A stretch of 64,000 nt of DNA. Source: Murdochiella sp. Marseille-P8839 (GTDB taxonomy: Bacteria; Bacillota; Clostridia; Tissierellales; Peptoniphilaceae). Position 1 is the stretch's first letter, and each line of letters opens with the position of its first letter. The stretch lies in contig JAIKLF010000004.1 in NCBI GenBank assembly GCA_019753405.1, positions 1 through 64,000 of the forward strand. The letters are read 5' to 3'. Positions 53,381-62,549 of the stretch are shown in pieces. The notes beneath the pieces are model-generated. The model was not told the origin of the DNA. It did no database searches and was given only the letters and a program-made list of their open reading frames with translations. The translations under genes were made by a program, and so were the position numbers.

Positions 53381-56038
53381 TTATTTTGCTTCCAGCCAGC
53401 TTTTACCACGATTCATATCCGCGACAATGGGCACAGGAAAGTCACTGATCTCCTGCATCCATTCCACCACCCGTTCTCCAATTTCTTCCGCTTCGTCTTC
53501 CGGTGCCTCAATAATGAGCTCATCGTGAATTTGCAGAACCAGACGGGAACGATAGTTTCCTTCACGAAGGCCGCGATCCACGCGAATCATGGCCAGTTTT
53601 ATCATATCCGCAGCAGTTCCCTGGATGGGCGTATTTAAGGCAATGCGTTCGCCGAAGCCGCGCACATTAAAATTTCGGCTCTTCAGTTCCGGAATCTCCC
53701 GGCGACGACCGTAGTACGTATCCACATAGCCATCCTTTTTCGCCTGTTCTACAATATTTTCCATATAAAGGCGAATCTGCGGATAGGTATCCTTATAGGA
53801 GGCAATGTATTCTGCCGCTTCTTTTCGTGGAATGTTTAGATCACGGGAAAGGCCGTAGTCGCTAATGCCATAAATGATCCCGAAGTTTACCGCCTTGGCA
53901 TAGGAACGCTGCAAGAGTGTCACCTCTTCCGGGGAAATGTGGTTTACCTCGGCGGCGGTTTTCCGATGAATATCCATGCCGTGACGAAACGCATCCATCA
54001 TCGTTTCATCTCCGCTAAGCGAAGCCAGAATGCGCAGTTCAATCTGTGAGTAGTCAGCATCCACAAGTTCACAGCCGTCAGCAGCCACAAAGACCGCGCG
54101 CAATTTTCGGCCTTCTTCTGTGCGCACGGGAATATTCTGCAAATTGGGTTCCGTAGACGAAATGCGCCCGGTCGCCGCCACATTTTGGCGAAAGGTGGAA
54201 TGAATGCGACCGTCTTCGACAATATGCGGGCGCAGACCATCAACATAAGTGGATTTCAATTTGGACAACTTTCGTACTTCTAAAATCGCCGGAATAACCG
54301 GATCTACTTCCCGCAATTTTTCCAGCACCTCGGCGCTTGTGGAATATCCCGTTTTGGTCTTCTTTCCGTGCGGAAGACCCATTTTTTCAAACAGCACTTC
54401 CCCCAACTGTTTGGGCGACTGCAAGTTGAATTCCTCTCCGGCCGCAACGAAAACTCGTTTTTCCGCTGCCGAAAGAGCGGCCGAAAACTCTTCATCCAAA
54501 GCATCCAGCGTCTGTTCATCGACCGCAATACCGGCGATCTCCATGCGAGCCAGTACGGCGGCAAGCGGATTTTCAATCTGTTCATAGAGCTTGTGCATGG
54601 CAAGACGATCAATCTCCTGCGTCAGCAGAGGTTTCGCGTCCCTTACGATTTTCAACGCGGCACTGACATAACCCGACACCGCATCGGGATCTGTCGTCGT
54701 GATCGTTGTCTTGCTCTTTCCTGAACCGAAAAACTCTTTCTTTGACGGCAAGTGATCCAAGCCAAACCGTGAGGCCAACTGGTCGACCGTATAACTCGAC
54801 CGATTGGGATCTGCAAGATATTCCATGAGCATGACATCATCGTATGCCGCAGAAAAGGAAATGCCCAATCTGGACAACAACACCATGCTTTCCTTCACAT
54901 CGTAGGCGATGAAGCGTACCGACGAGGAAGAAAAAAGGCGTTGAAACGCGGTGCGAAATGTCTCTTCTTCACCGGATAAATGCAACAGCTTACCGGTATC
55001 GTCTGCTGTAAAGAACGCAGCAACCGCTACCGGGTCATGGATATAGCTTTCGCCGTCCGCAAAAAGAGCAAAGGTCACTTCTTCTTCCGCAGACAGCGAT
55101 TCGGCAAGCGCCTTCCACGAGGAAGCGTCCACCCATTCTCCCTGCGCCGCGGGTGTCATATTGGCTGTTTTTCCTCCATCCACCCGATCGGCAAAGGAAT
55201 GGAACTCAAGACGGGTAAAACGATCTTTCAGTTTTTCATTGTCAACCGGCTTCGGAAGGAAGTCGTCCAATTCCATTTCCAACGGCACTTCCCGATAAAT
55301 CGTGCCCAAACGGCGACTTAAATAGGCTTGTGTTTCTCCTTCTTCCAGGTTTTGTCTCATCTTACCTTTCAGTTCTTCTATGTGCGCATAGACATTTTCG
55401 ATCGTTCCGTAGGTGCGGATCAACTTAAGCGCGGTCTTTTCTCCGATGCCGGCAACACCGGGAATATTGTCCGATGTGTCGCCCTGCAGTCCTTTCACTT
55501 CGATCAAATCGCGCGGAAGCAAACCGTACGTTTTCTGAATCCAGGCGACATCCACCTTTTCGACTTCCGTAATGCCTTTTTTGGTAAACAGAACCGTTGT
55601 GTTTTCATCCACCAGTTGGAAATAGTCGCGATCTCCGGTTAACAAATAACTTTGTACGCCGTTTTCTGAAGCCATTTTGGCTACCGTTCCGATGATATCG
55701 TCCGCTTCGTAGCCGTCTTGATCCAAATGGCAGATGCCCATCGCATCCAAAACATCTTTGGTCATGCCGAACTGCGCACTGAGTTCAGAAGGCGTTTCCT
55801 GCCTTGTTCCTTTATATGCTTCATAATCCTCCGCACGAAAGGTTTTGCCGCCGCGATCAAAGGCAACCAAAATATAATCCGGGTTCACCATATCGCGTGC
55901 CCGAAAGAACATATTCAGAAAGCCGTACACTCCGTTGGTAAAAATGCCGTCTCGTGTAGTCAGATGGCGAATAGCATAAAATGCACGAAATAACAAGCTC
56001 GATCCGTCAACCATCAGAAATGTCTTATTCTTCTGCAT
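53381..56038 (-). CDS. polA: DNA polymerase I
   Basis: 885 aa. N-terminal 5'-3' exonuclease (LMVDGSSLLFRAFYAI, VAFDRGGKTFR, DGYEADDIIGT, LKGDTSDN-like GLQGDTSDNIPGV), a middle 3'-5' exonuclease-like domain, and the polymerase with DYSQIELRILA, RSYAKAVNFGIIYG and LVLQIHDELIIE. The metal-binding DxE of the proofreading domain is replaced (FALFADGES where FDTETD is expected), so proofreading is probably lost, as in Bacillus. The ATG at 56038 has CGGAGGAA upstream and overlaps the MFS stop by 14 bp. Confidence 0.96.
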   Translation of the reverse strand: MQKNKTFLMVDGSSLLFRAFYAIRHLTTRDGIFTNGVYGFLNMFFRARDMVNPDYILVAFDRGGKTFRAEDYEAYKGTRQETPSELSAQFGMTKDVLDAMGICHLDQDGYEADDIIGTVAKMASENGVQSYLLTGDRDYFQLVDENTTVLFTKKGITEVEKVDVAWIQKTYGLLPRDLIEVKGLQGDTSDNIPGVAGIGEKTALKLIRTYGTIENVYAHIEELKGKMRQNLEEGETQAYLSRRLGTIYREVPLEMELDDFLPKPVDNEKLKDRFTRLEFHSFADRVDGGKTANMTPAAQGEWVDASSWKALAESLSAEEEVTFALFADGESYIHDPVAVAAFFTADDTGKLLHLSGEEETFRTAFQRLFSSSSVRFIAYDVKESMVLLSRLGISFSAAYDDVMLMEYLADPNRSSYTVDQLASRFGLDHLPSKKEFFGSGKSKTTITTTDPDAVSGYVSAALKIVRDAKPLLTQEIDRLAMHKLYEQIENPLAAVLARMEIAGIAVDEQTLDALDEEFSAALSAAEKRVFVAAGEEFNLQSPKQLGEVLFEKMGLPHGKKTKTGYSTSAEVLEKLREVDPVIPAILEVRKLSKLKSTYVDGLRPHIVEDGRIHSTFRQNVAATGRISSTEPNLQNIPVRTEEGRKLRAVFVAADGCELVDADYSQIELRILASLSGDETMMDAFRHGMDIHRKTAAEVNHISPEEVTLLQRSYAKAVNFGIIYGISDYGLSRDLNIPRKEAAEYIASYKDTYPQIRLYMENIVEQAKKDGYVDTYYGRRREIPELKSRNFNVRGFGERIALNTPIQGTAADMIKLAMIRVDRGLREGNYRSRLVLQIHDELIIEAPEDEAEEIGERVVEWMQEISDFPVPIVADMNRGKSWLEAK

Positions 56039-57257
56039 GCTTTCCTCCGTTCGTGGATTGTGCCCGTAGGCAAAGTTGATAGAAAATAATGGCACAAAGT
56101 TGGGCTGCTGTCGAGACCAACACCAACATCCGCAGACTGCGATCATAGAGAGCGCCCAGAATCCAGCTGCCGAAAAACCACGCGATGCCGAAGCCGGTTT
56201 CAAAAATACCGAAACCGGTACTGCGCATTGATGCGGGAATCATTTCACTCACCGCTGCTTTCATGATGCTTTCCTGGGCTCCCATTCCTATGCCCCATAA
56301 TACGATACCCAGAAGAATGAAAGGCGCACTTCCGGAAAGAAACACCAGCGCGGAAAAGCCGACGCTTAATACGGTCGAAAGCATCAACGCACGGACACCT
56401 ACACGATCAAAGAGCCAGCCGAAAAATAAGGCGGCAAACGCATCAACAGCCATGGCCAGAGCATAAAGAAGACTGAAGGATTGCGCCGGAAAAGCTCCTA
56501 TGCGGGCAATATGCATCGTAATCAGCGTAAAGTCCGCAAAACCGAAGGCAAAGAAGCAGATCGCCGCCATATACAATAAAAATGAAGATTTAAGTGCAAA
56601 CCGTTCTGTGGTCTGCGGCTGCCGGGTAAATTCTTCGGGATGCGGATAACGCATTTTCGCAAAGGTCAGCACGGCCATCGTCGCCAACGCCGGAATGCCT
56701 AAAACCGCGAAACAGAGGCGATAGGTGTCCATGCGAGAATCTACACCTTTTACCAGACTGAGCACAAAAAGGATAACCGGACCGAGGAAGGCTCCAAGCT
56801 GATCCAAAAATTCCTGGTAGGCAAAGCCTTTACCCGTTCCGATTTCCGTCGCGGCGAAGCTGACTAAGGTGTTTTTTGCCGGCTTTTTTACGGCTTTTCC
56901 GATGCGCTCGAGAATAATAAGGCCGCAGGCTACCGGCCAGGCCTGATCCGGCACCAGCGCCAGAGCGGGAATCGCCAGCACCTGCAAGCCGTAGCCCACA
57001 AAGATCAACGTCCAATACTTTTTCGTGCGATCAGCCAGATAGCCGGAGGCAAGGCGCAACGAATAGCCGAAAAGTTCACCAAGGCCGGAAATGAAGCCGA
57101 TGGTTTCCCCTTTTGCGCCTGCAAGCTGTAAGTAATCCCCTAAAATGCTGCGCGCGCCTTCATGGGTCATATCGGAAAAAAGGCTGACGACGCCCATCAA
57201 GAGGATAAAGGTCATGGCCCCTGAAGCGAAAGGATGCCCCAAAGATTGCTTTTTCAT
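56025..57257 (-). CDS. MFS transporter
   Basis: 410 aa with about twelve membrane segments in two halves. The loop between segments 2 and 3 reads GYLADRTKKYW, the MFS Asp-Arg motif, and the second half has GWLFDRVGVRA. SDMTHEGARSILGDYL near residue 28 is a stretch I associate with a poorly studied group of MFS proteins of unknown substrate. AAGGAACGGGG lies before the ATG at 57257. It follows tRNA-Leu(CAA) and its terminator and overlaps polA. Confidence 0.9.
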   Translation of the reverse strand: MKKQSLGHPFASGAMTFILLMGVVSLFSDMTHEGARSILGDYLQLAGAKGETIGFISGLGELFGYSLRLASGYLADRTKKYWTLIFVGYGLQVLAIPALALVPDQAWPVACGLIILERIGKAVKKPAKNTLVSFAATEIGTGKGFAYQEFLDQLGAFLGPVILFVLSLVKGVDSRMDTYRLCFAVLGIPALATMAVLTFAKMRYPHPEEFTRQPQTTERFALKSSFLLYMAAICFFAFGFADFTLITMHIARIGAFPAQSFSLLYALAMAVDAFAALFFGWLFDRVGVRALMLSTVLSVGFSALVFLSGSAPFILLGIVLWGIGMGAQESIMKAAVSEMIPASMRSTGFGIFETGFGIAWFFGSWILGALYDRSLRMLVLVSTAAQLCAIIFYQLCLRAQSTNGGKHAEE

Positions 57258-57286
57258 GCCCCGTTCCTTTCTTCCCTTCAGACGGA

Positions 57287-57313
57287 TAAAAAAAGAGCGA
57301 CCGAGGCCGCTCT
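57287..57313 (-). terminator. Terminator of tRNA-Leu(CAA)
   Basis: AGAGCG (57294-57299) and CGCTCT (57308-57313) pair around an eight-base loop, followed on the minus strand by TTTTTTTAT. Confidence 0.9.
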
Positions 57314-57319
57314 TCGCTA

Positions 57320-57402
57320 TGCTGGTGGTGGGACTTGAACCCACACGCTATTGCTAGCAACAGATTTTGAGTCTGCCTCGTCTGCCATTCCGACACACCA
57401 GC
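57320..57402 (-). tRNA. tRNA-Leu, anticodon CAA
   Basis: 83 nt with a long variable arm. Acceptor GCTGGTG pairs fully with CACCAGC. Anticodon stem GCAGA/TCTGT with loop CTCAAAA (anticodon CAA, reads UUG), T-loop GGTTCAAGTCC. Discriminator A; CCA not encoded. Confidence 0.95.
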
Positions 57403-57420
57403 GCAAAACTTGACTTGCCC

Positions 57421-57450
57421 ATTGTACCACAGTCCGTTTCCCTGTGGCAA
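57421..57450 (-). promoter_or_regulatory. Promoter of tRNA-Leu(CAA)
   Basis: Minus strand -35 TTGCCA (57445-57450), an 18-bp spacer and -10 TACAAT (57421-57426), 18 bp before the tRNA. Confidence 0.6.
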
Positions 57451-57646
57451 GATCCGCTTTTAGATTGTCAAAATAAACCGGAAGCATCCGGTCTGATAGG
57501 AACTCCTCAGGCAAAAGAGATACCGAAAAAGACAGCCAAAGGCAAAAAGGAAATTTCGTGTAACAGCGCTACACCGAAAAGGAATGCGGATAAAACACAA
57601 TATCCGTTACAATAAGGACATCCGACAGCAGGGAGGCGTAGAGAAG

Positions 57647-59560
57647 ATGATTTTTACCCGCACACAACAACAAGCTATTGCTCATCGTGACGGTCCCTGT
57701 CTCGTCCTTGCCGTTCCCGGCGCGGGAAAAACCACGATCCTGCTGGAACGTCTTCGTCAGCTGGAAGCGTCGGGCGTTCCGGTGGAAACCATCGCCTCCA
57801 TCACTTTTTCCAGGCAACAGGCAATGGACATGAAAAACCGATACACGGCGGAAAACGGGAATAACCGCGCGGTTTTTTCCACCATCCATGCCTTCTGCTA
57901 TCGTATTTTGCGGGAGTACGCCGCCGAAAAGCATATCCGCATGGAATTACTGGAAGCCTCGAATACCTACAATAAGTATCGTATCGTGGATGCGCTCTAT
58001 CGTCAGCTTTTTCACCGTCCCATGCCGGAAGACGAACAGAACGACTTCTTTCGCCTGGACAGTTTCATGAAAAACACGTTACAAAGCGCTGAGGAAGCCA
58101 AGAAAAAGACCGCCATCCGCTTTTCCCGTTTTGAAACGTTACAAAAAGCGTATCAACAGTTTAAAAGCGAACACCACCTGATCGATTTTGATGATATGCT
58201 CTGGCGAACCTTGCAGTTATTGGATCAGGAAGAACATATACGCAAACGCTGGCAACAAAAATACCGCTACTATCAAGTCGATGAAGCGCAGGATACTTCA
58301 CTTGTGCAATGGCGTATTCTGCATCTGCTTACGGCTCCGGAAAACAATATTTTCATCGTTGCGGATGATGATCAGGCCATTTATAGCTTTCGCGGAGCGG
58401 ATCCGAAATATCTGTTGAATGTCCGGACGCTCTTTCCAGATACCAAAGTACTCTTTATGCAGGAAAATTATCGTTCCACGAAAAACATCGTCAATCTTTC
58501 CGCCGGGCTGATCCGTGAAAATACGGCGAGATATGGAAAAACGGCAAAAAGCGAGACCGAAAGCACCGAAAAAACGCAGGTCATTCTGACTCATGCTCTT
58601 CGCGCGCAAACCGATCGATTATGTCGAGACTTGCCAAAAGAACAGGCGCAAGGCAGCGTTGCGGTTTTATATCGGAACAATCTGTCCGCGCTGGCACTGA
58701 TGGATGCACTGGATCGACGAAAAATTCCGTTTCAGCTGCGTTCGGATGTCTCCCGCTACTTTCATCATCCGGTATTAAACGATATCTTTGACTTTTTTAC
58801 CTTGTCCGTGGATCCCTATGACGTCGCCTGCTTTTCACGCATCTACTATAAGATGAATCAATTTCTGAAAAAAAGTTTTCTTTCCGCACTGGATCCGGTT
58901 TCTTCGGGAGAAACGATTTGGCGTCAGCTTCTTTCCTTCGAAGAGACGCAAAGTTCGTTTTACCAAGAGCGACTATTGTTTCTTGAAGACGCTTTTTTGC
59001 GTATGCAAACCGCCACACCAAAACAGGCGATCGCCATCCTTTACGAAGAAATCGGTTATAAAGAGTTTCTGAAAGAACGCGCGCGTCGCGGCACCAACGC
59101 CGTGTCCATCGAGGCGCGCCTCATTGAATGGTTAGAGGACTGTGCTTCCTATTGCGGGACGTATCCCGCTTTTCGTCGGCGTCTGCGTGAGCTGGAAGCA
59201 CGCAGTCAGGCGGATCGGCAGGAAATGGCCAAAAGTCTTGACGAAAAAACGGATGATGCGACTTCCCCACCCCCTTTTCCGGTCATTCTATCCACGATCC
59301 ATGGAGCAAAAGGTTTGGAGTACGATACCGTTTGGTTGATTGATCTCATCCAAACGGAATTTCCCTCTTCGCTAGCGCTTGAAGCAAATGCTGCCGGCCA
59401 TCCCGATTTGCTGGAAGAGGAGAGACGTTTATTTTATGTCGGCATGACTCGGGCGAAGCGTCGGCTCCGATTGATGGGACGAGAAGCGGTCTGGGATCGC
59501 CCGGTCAAGCATTCGCAATTTATTGATGAGTTGGCGGGAAAGCGCCATAAAATACAATGA
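57647..59560 (+). CDS. UvrD/Rep-family ATP-dependent DNA helicase
   Basis: 637 aa, shorter than PcrA/UvrD (about 720-750). Walker A AVPGAGKTT (about residues 22-30), motif II YYQVDEAQDTSLVQW, motif III DDDQAIYSFRGADP, motif IV QENYRSTKNIV, motif V LSTIHGAKGLEYDTVWLID and motif VI LFYVGMTRAKRRLRLMG. It lacks the PcrA C-terminal Tudor domain. GGGAGG lies ten bases before the ATG at 57647. It is a lone plus-strand gene; role in repair or in restarting replication is inferred from family. Confidence 0.93.
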   Translation: MIFTRTQQQAIAHRDGPCLVLAVPGAGKTTILLERLRQLEASGVPVETIASITFSRQQAMDMKNRYTAENGNNRAVFSTIHAFCYRILREYAAEKHIRMELLEASNTYNKYRIVDALYRQLFHRPMPEDEQNDFFRLDSFMKNTLQSAEEAKKKTAIRFSRFETLQKAYQQFKSEHHLIDFDDMLWRTLQLLDQEEHIRKRWQQKYRYYQVDEAQDTSLVQWRILHLLTAPENNIFIVADDDQAIYSFRGADPKYLLNVRTLFPDTKVLFMQENYRSTKNIVNLSAGLIRENTARYGKTAKSETESTEKTQVILTHALRAQTDRLCRDLPKEQAQGSVAVLYRNNLSALALMDALDRRKIPFQLRSDVSRYFHHPVLNDIFDFFTLSVDPYDVACFSRIYYKMNQFLKKSFLSALDPVSSGETIWRQLLSFEETQSSFYQERLLFLEDAFLRMQTATPKQAIAILYEEIGYKEFLKERARRGTNAVSIEARLIEWLEDCASYCGTYPAFRRRLRELEARSQADRQEMAKSLDEKTDDATSPPPFPVILSTIHGAKGLEYDTVWLIDLIQTEFPSSLALEANAAGHPDLLEEERRLFYVGMTRAKRRLRLMGREAVWDRPVKHSQFIDELAGKRHKIQ

Positions 59561-59582
59561 GCGCGCCGGTATCGACGCGCTC
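59559..59582. terminator. Hairpin at the end of the helicase gene (probably terminates the minus-strand operon)
   Basis: GAGCGCG (59559-59565) and CGCGCTC (59576-59582) pair over 7 bp, overlapping the helicase stop codon. On the minus strand it is followed by ATTGTATTTTAT and lies 50 bp past the phosphoesterase stop; on the plus strand the trailing sequence is A-rich. Confidence 0.55.
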
Positions 59583-59633
59583 TGAAAAAACAATCTTCCC
59601 AAAACAGGGTTCAAAGAATGGAAATAAACATCA

Positions 59634-60194
59634 TTACACTGCACCTTGCGGACGTTCGGAACGATAACAATCACGTTTGTTGATTGCCACCAATTCATCA
59701 AAGGTGCGCGGACAATAGCCCACAACATCCGCTCCGCAATTCAGCGCTTTGGGCAGTTCCTTCGTTCGCTCCTGCGTGAGCGAAGGATGATTGTGAATGT
59801 GACCGTAAAGATGCCAGGTACCGTAATAATAGCCATCCCATTCCAGCATCGGATAATGAAAAAGCACAAGGCGATGATGATGGTCGTAAACCACCGCGTA
59901 GGATGTTATTTCTTCAAAATAACGATGGAGTGAGGGATTTTCTTCGATACAACGATCATGGTTCCCGAGGATGAGGTGCAAATGACCGTTTAAGCGCTCC
60001 AAGTACTTTTCGGGATCGAGACAACGATGAATCAGATCCCCGACAATGTATACTTCATCGGATATTTTTACGGTTCGGTTCCAACGGGCAATCATCGTTT
60101 CATCCATTTCCTCCACCGTGGCAAAGGGGCGATGACTGAATCGTATGACTTCTTCATCGCCGAAATGGCAGTCGGCGATATAGTACTTCCTCAT
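59634..60194 (-). CDS. Calcineurin-like metallophosphoesterase
   Basis: 186 aa. Metal-binding motifs in order: IADCHFGDE (D-x-H), VGDLIHR (GD), LGNHDR (GNHD), LFHYP and YGHIHNH (GHxH). The small size and the lack of other domains resemble the phage-type or YfcE-like phosphoesterases; the substrate is unknown. The ATG at 60194 has AGGAAGCG upstream. It follows the pseudouridine synthase gene by 13 bp. Confidence 0.9.
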   Translation of the reverse strand: MRKYYIADCHFGDEEVIRFSHRPFATVEEMDETMIARWNRTVKISDEVYIVGDLIHRCLDPEKYLERLNGHLHLILGNHDRCIEENPSLHRYFEEITSYAVVYDHHHRLVLFHYPMLEWDGYYYGTWHLYGHIHNHPSLTQERTKELPKALNCGADVVGYCPRTFDELVAINKRDCYRSERPQGAV

Positions 60195-60207
60195 CTTTTT
60201 TCGCTTC

Positions 60208-60939
60208 CTAAGCCCCTTCGGGGCGTTGGCCTGCGGCAATGCGCAGCTGTTCGATTTCTTCTTCGCTTAACGGTCGGTATTGCCCTTCCGCCAGGTCATC
60301 ATCCAGTTCCAACGGTCCCATGCGGTGGCGGTGTAAAGACAGAACCGTCCGGTTTCCCGCCGCAAACATTCGTTTAACCTGATGATATTTGCCTTCGGTA
60401 ATGATCACACTGACGCGACCGTCTTGACACATGGACAATTGTGCCGGACGGGTAAGAATATTCTCCGGTTGCAGGTGAATGCCTTCGGCAAAACGCGCGA
60501 TGAGCGCCTCATCAATTGGGATGTCCACCTCAGCAAAATATTCCTTTTCAACATGTCGGCGCGGAGACAGGAGCGCATGGGCCAGTCTTCCGTCGTCCGT
60601 TAACAAGACCAGTCCCGTTGTATCCCGGTCCAATCGACCGACGGGAAACAGCGGACGAATGCGATCTTCCGGACGAAGAAGGTCTAAAACCGTTTGACGT
60701 CGATCGCGTGTTGCGGACAATACGCCTTTCGGCTTGTGCAAAAGAAAGTAAACGTATTGTTGATAGCGAATAGTCTCTGTATCACACTGCACGTGATCGG
60801 TTTCCGCGATGGCCGTTTTCGGTATGGTGACAACTTTTCCGTTCACCTGTACTCTCCCGGATCGGATGAGCGCATTGACCTCTCTGCGCGAACCAAATCC
60901 TTGATGCGATAGCCATTTGTCGAGACGTATGGTCACCAT
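60208..60939 (-). CDS. Pseudouridine synthase, RsuA/RluB/RluE/RluF family
   Basis: 243 aa. N-terminal S4 RNA-binding domain (MVTIRLDKWLSHQGFGSRREVNALIRSGRVQVNG), then the catalytic domain with the active-site Asp in PVGRLDRDTTGLVLL and the family stretch EGKYHQVKRMF. It isomerises a uridine in rRNA; the target (16S or 23S) cannot be told. GAGGA lies four bases before the ATG. Confidence 0.94.
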   Translation of the reverse strand: MVTIRLDKWLSHQGFGSRREVNALIRSGRVQVNGKVVTIPKTAIAETDHVQCDTETIRYQQYVYFLLHKPKGVLSATRDRRQTVLDLLRPEDRIRPLFPVGRLDRDTTGLVLLTDDGRLAHALLSPRRHVEKEYFAEVDIPIDEALIARFAEGIHLQPENILTRPAQLSMCQDGRVSVIITEGKYHQVKRMFAAGNRTVLSLHRHRMGPLELDDDLAEGQYRPLSEEEIEQLRIAAGQRPEGA

Positions 60940-60953
60940 TAGTCCTCAGTTCT

Positions 60954-61700
60954 CTACAATTCATCGACACGTTGTCCGGAGACGCGTGTCATTTCCGTCG
61001 CATTCCCGTGTAGAGGATCCACGGAGCGCAAAAGATATCCTTCCCCCCATTTTGTAGCAACAAGATCATCCATGCCAAGTGTACTCAATTTTTCGCGTAA
61101 GCGACGAACGTAAACATCGATGTTACGCTCATGGACGTCATCGGTTTCCGACCACAATTCACGTGCTAAATCAGCTCTGGTGAGCACCTGTCCTTTTTCA
61201 CGAATCAGCACTAATAAGACCTCGAATTCTTTGCTGGTCAGTTGCACACTCTTGTCTTCACGGCTAAGAACACGATGAATCATATCAATATGCAGCCCGA
61301 AAAGTTCCATCATAAAAGGATCCTCGGTGGCCTCCACGGTAACGGGTTGTTGACGCAAAAGCGCCCGGACACGGGCTTTCACTTCCAAAATATCCATGGG
61401 ATAGCGAACGACTTCCTGGTACCCGTATTCCAATAAAAGGACGATGTGTTTTACCGACGGCGATCGCGTTAAAAGCATCGCCGGTAACGCATGGGCCTCC
61501 TCGAGAACGGCAAAAAAGTCCAACACGTTGCCATCTTCCACCTCATCCGTCAGAATGGTCATGTCCACCTTCTGCGCAAGCAAAATTTCACGGGCACGTT
61601 TTAATGTGGCGACAGAAAACACCTCATAGCCGTCATAACGAAATGCTTCGGACAAGTCTTCCAATATTTCTCGGTCCGGATGAATAAGTAAAAGCTGCAT
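60954..61700 (-). CDS. Atypical response regulator with OmpR-type DNA-binding domain
   Basis: 248 aa. The C-terminal winged-helix domain is normal (LTSKEFEVLLVLIREKGQVLTRADLARELW then ERNIDVYVRRLREKL), so it should bind DNA. The N-terminal receiver is degenerate: the acidic pair is HPD instead of DD, the phospho-acceptor aligns to Thr (TILTDEV), and the conserved Lys of the KPF motif is replaced by Tyr (RYPMDILEVK). It is thus unlikely to be controlled by ordinary Asp phosphorylation. No histidine kinase is nearby. GAAGGGGG lies upstream of the ATG. It starts 14 bp before the pseudouridine synthase gene. Confidence 0.9.
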   Translation of the reverse strand: MQLLLIHPDREILEDLSEAFRYDGYEVFSVATLKRAREILLAQKVDMTILTDEVEDGNVLDFFAVLEEAHALPAMLLTRSPSVKHIVLLLEYGYQEVVRYPMDILEVKARVRALLRQQPVTVEATEDPFMMELFGLHIDMIHRVLSREDKSVQLTSKEFEVLLVLIREKGQVLTRADLARELWSETDDVHERNIDVYVRRLREKLSTLGMDDLVATKWGEGYLLRSVDPLHGNATEMTRVSGQRVDEL

Positions 61701-61765
61701 AGCGCCCCCTTCAATTCTCCTCTATTAGGATACCAAAAAATAGAAAATTGAAAAAGGGGAGAAAA

Positions 61766-62278
61766 TCAGTCCTTTTCTTGTTCCGGAGGTTCTGTTTCGA
61801 CATCCAATGAATATGGAAAGATGGCGTCATAGTAGGCGACCAGTTTATCTAAAATTTCTTCATGACGCCGATAAAACGTGCTGCGAGAGAAAAACATTTC
61901 GGAGCAAACGCGTGATATGGAATAGCCTTTATAATAGCGATTCGTCAACAATTCAACATCTTCATCCGACAAATGAAGTAAAAGCAATTTGACCAATTGC
62001 ACTTCAATTTTTAATCGTTCCATCGTGGAAAAGAATTGGCGTCGTTCCAGCTCCAAAAGGAAAGACAGTGGAGGCAAGTCCGGGCAAAGTGCGTTTTCTT
62101 CTTTTGGCGGCGTTGGAGGTGCCAAGGAGGCCAGATAGTCCTCGCCCGCTTGCCATTCGCGAACAAGTTCATCATCACGATAACGATCCAATTTTTCCTG
62201 ATTTACTTTATATCTGGATAGTAAATCAATAATATGCATACGAATACGCGACTCATTTCCCGTCCAAGAAGAAGCCAT
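61766..62278 (-). CDS. Sigma-70 region 4-like helix-turn-helix protein, function unknown
   Basis: 170 aa. A charged, mainly helical N-terminal half (about residues 1-100, with an internal Pro-rich break SLAPPTPPKEE) is followed by a C-terminal helix-turn-helix of the sigma-region-4/ArpU type: LSDEDVELLTNRYYKGYSISRVCSEMFFSRSTFYRRHEEI (about residues 103-143). The N-terminal half does not look like sigma region 2, so it is not a complete sigma factor. It resembles phage late-gene regulators (DUF1492/ArpU) in size. AAAGGAGG lies five bases before the ATG. It sits between the response regulator and groEL. Confidence 0.75.
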   Translation of the reverse strand: MASSWTGNESRIRMHIIDLLSRYKVNQEKLDRYRDDELVREWQAGEDYLASLAPPTPPKEENALCPDLPPLSFLLELERRQFFSTMERLKIEVQLVKLLLLHLSDEDVELLTNRYYKGYSISRVCSEMFFSRSTFYRRHEEILDKLVAYYDAIFPYSLDVETEPPEQEKD

Positions 62279-62481
62279 CTTATCCTCCTTTCTTCCCCCT
62301 GTGGAGAAGGTTCTCTTTGTGTCACTTTTTTCTCAACTCGGATCCGCCCGGAATCCGGTGGTGAGCTCATTGTATCAAAGCACCACATTCTTCTTGTGTT
62401 ACGGGTGATTCATGATGTCTCAGGAATAAGACGGGAAAGAAACATCTTTCCAAAACAAGGAAATTCCATCTAGGATTCAAT

Positions 62482-62528
62482 AAAAATAAAAACTGCAACA
62501 AAGCGTGAGCACGCTCTGTTGCAGTTTT
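62482..62528 (-). terminator. Terminator of groEL
   Basis: AAAACTGCAACA and TGTTGCAGTTTT (about 62490-62528) pair over about 12 bp with inner GCGTG/CACGC, followed on the minus strand by TTATTTTTATTG. It lies 22 bp past the groEL stop. Confidence 0.85.
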
Positions 62529-62549
62529 CTTTCTCTTGTTTCCTAAGCT

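Noticed and set aside
56025-56203. Extension of polA to 56203
   Set aside because: The extra N-terminus overlaps the MFS gene out of frame and lacks a ribosome site; the ATG at 56038 has one.
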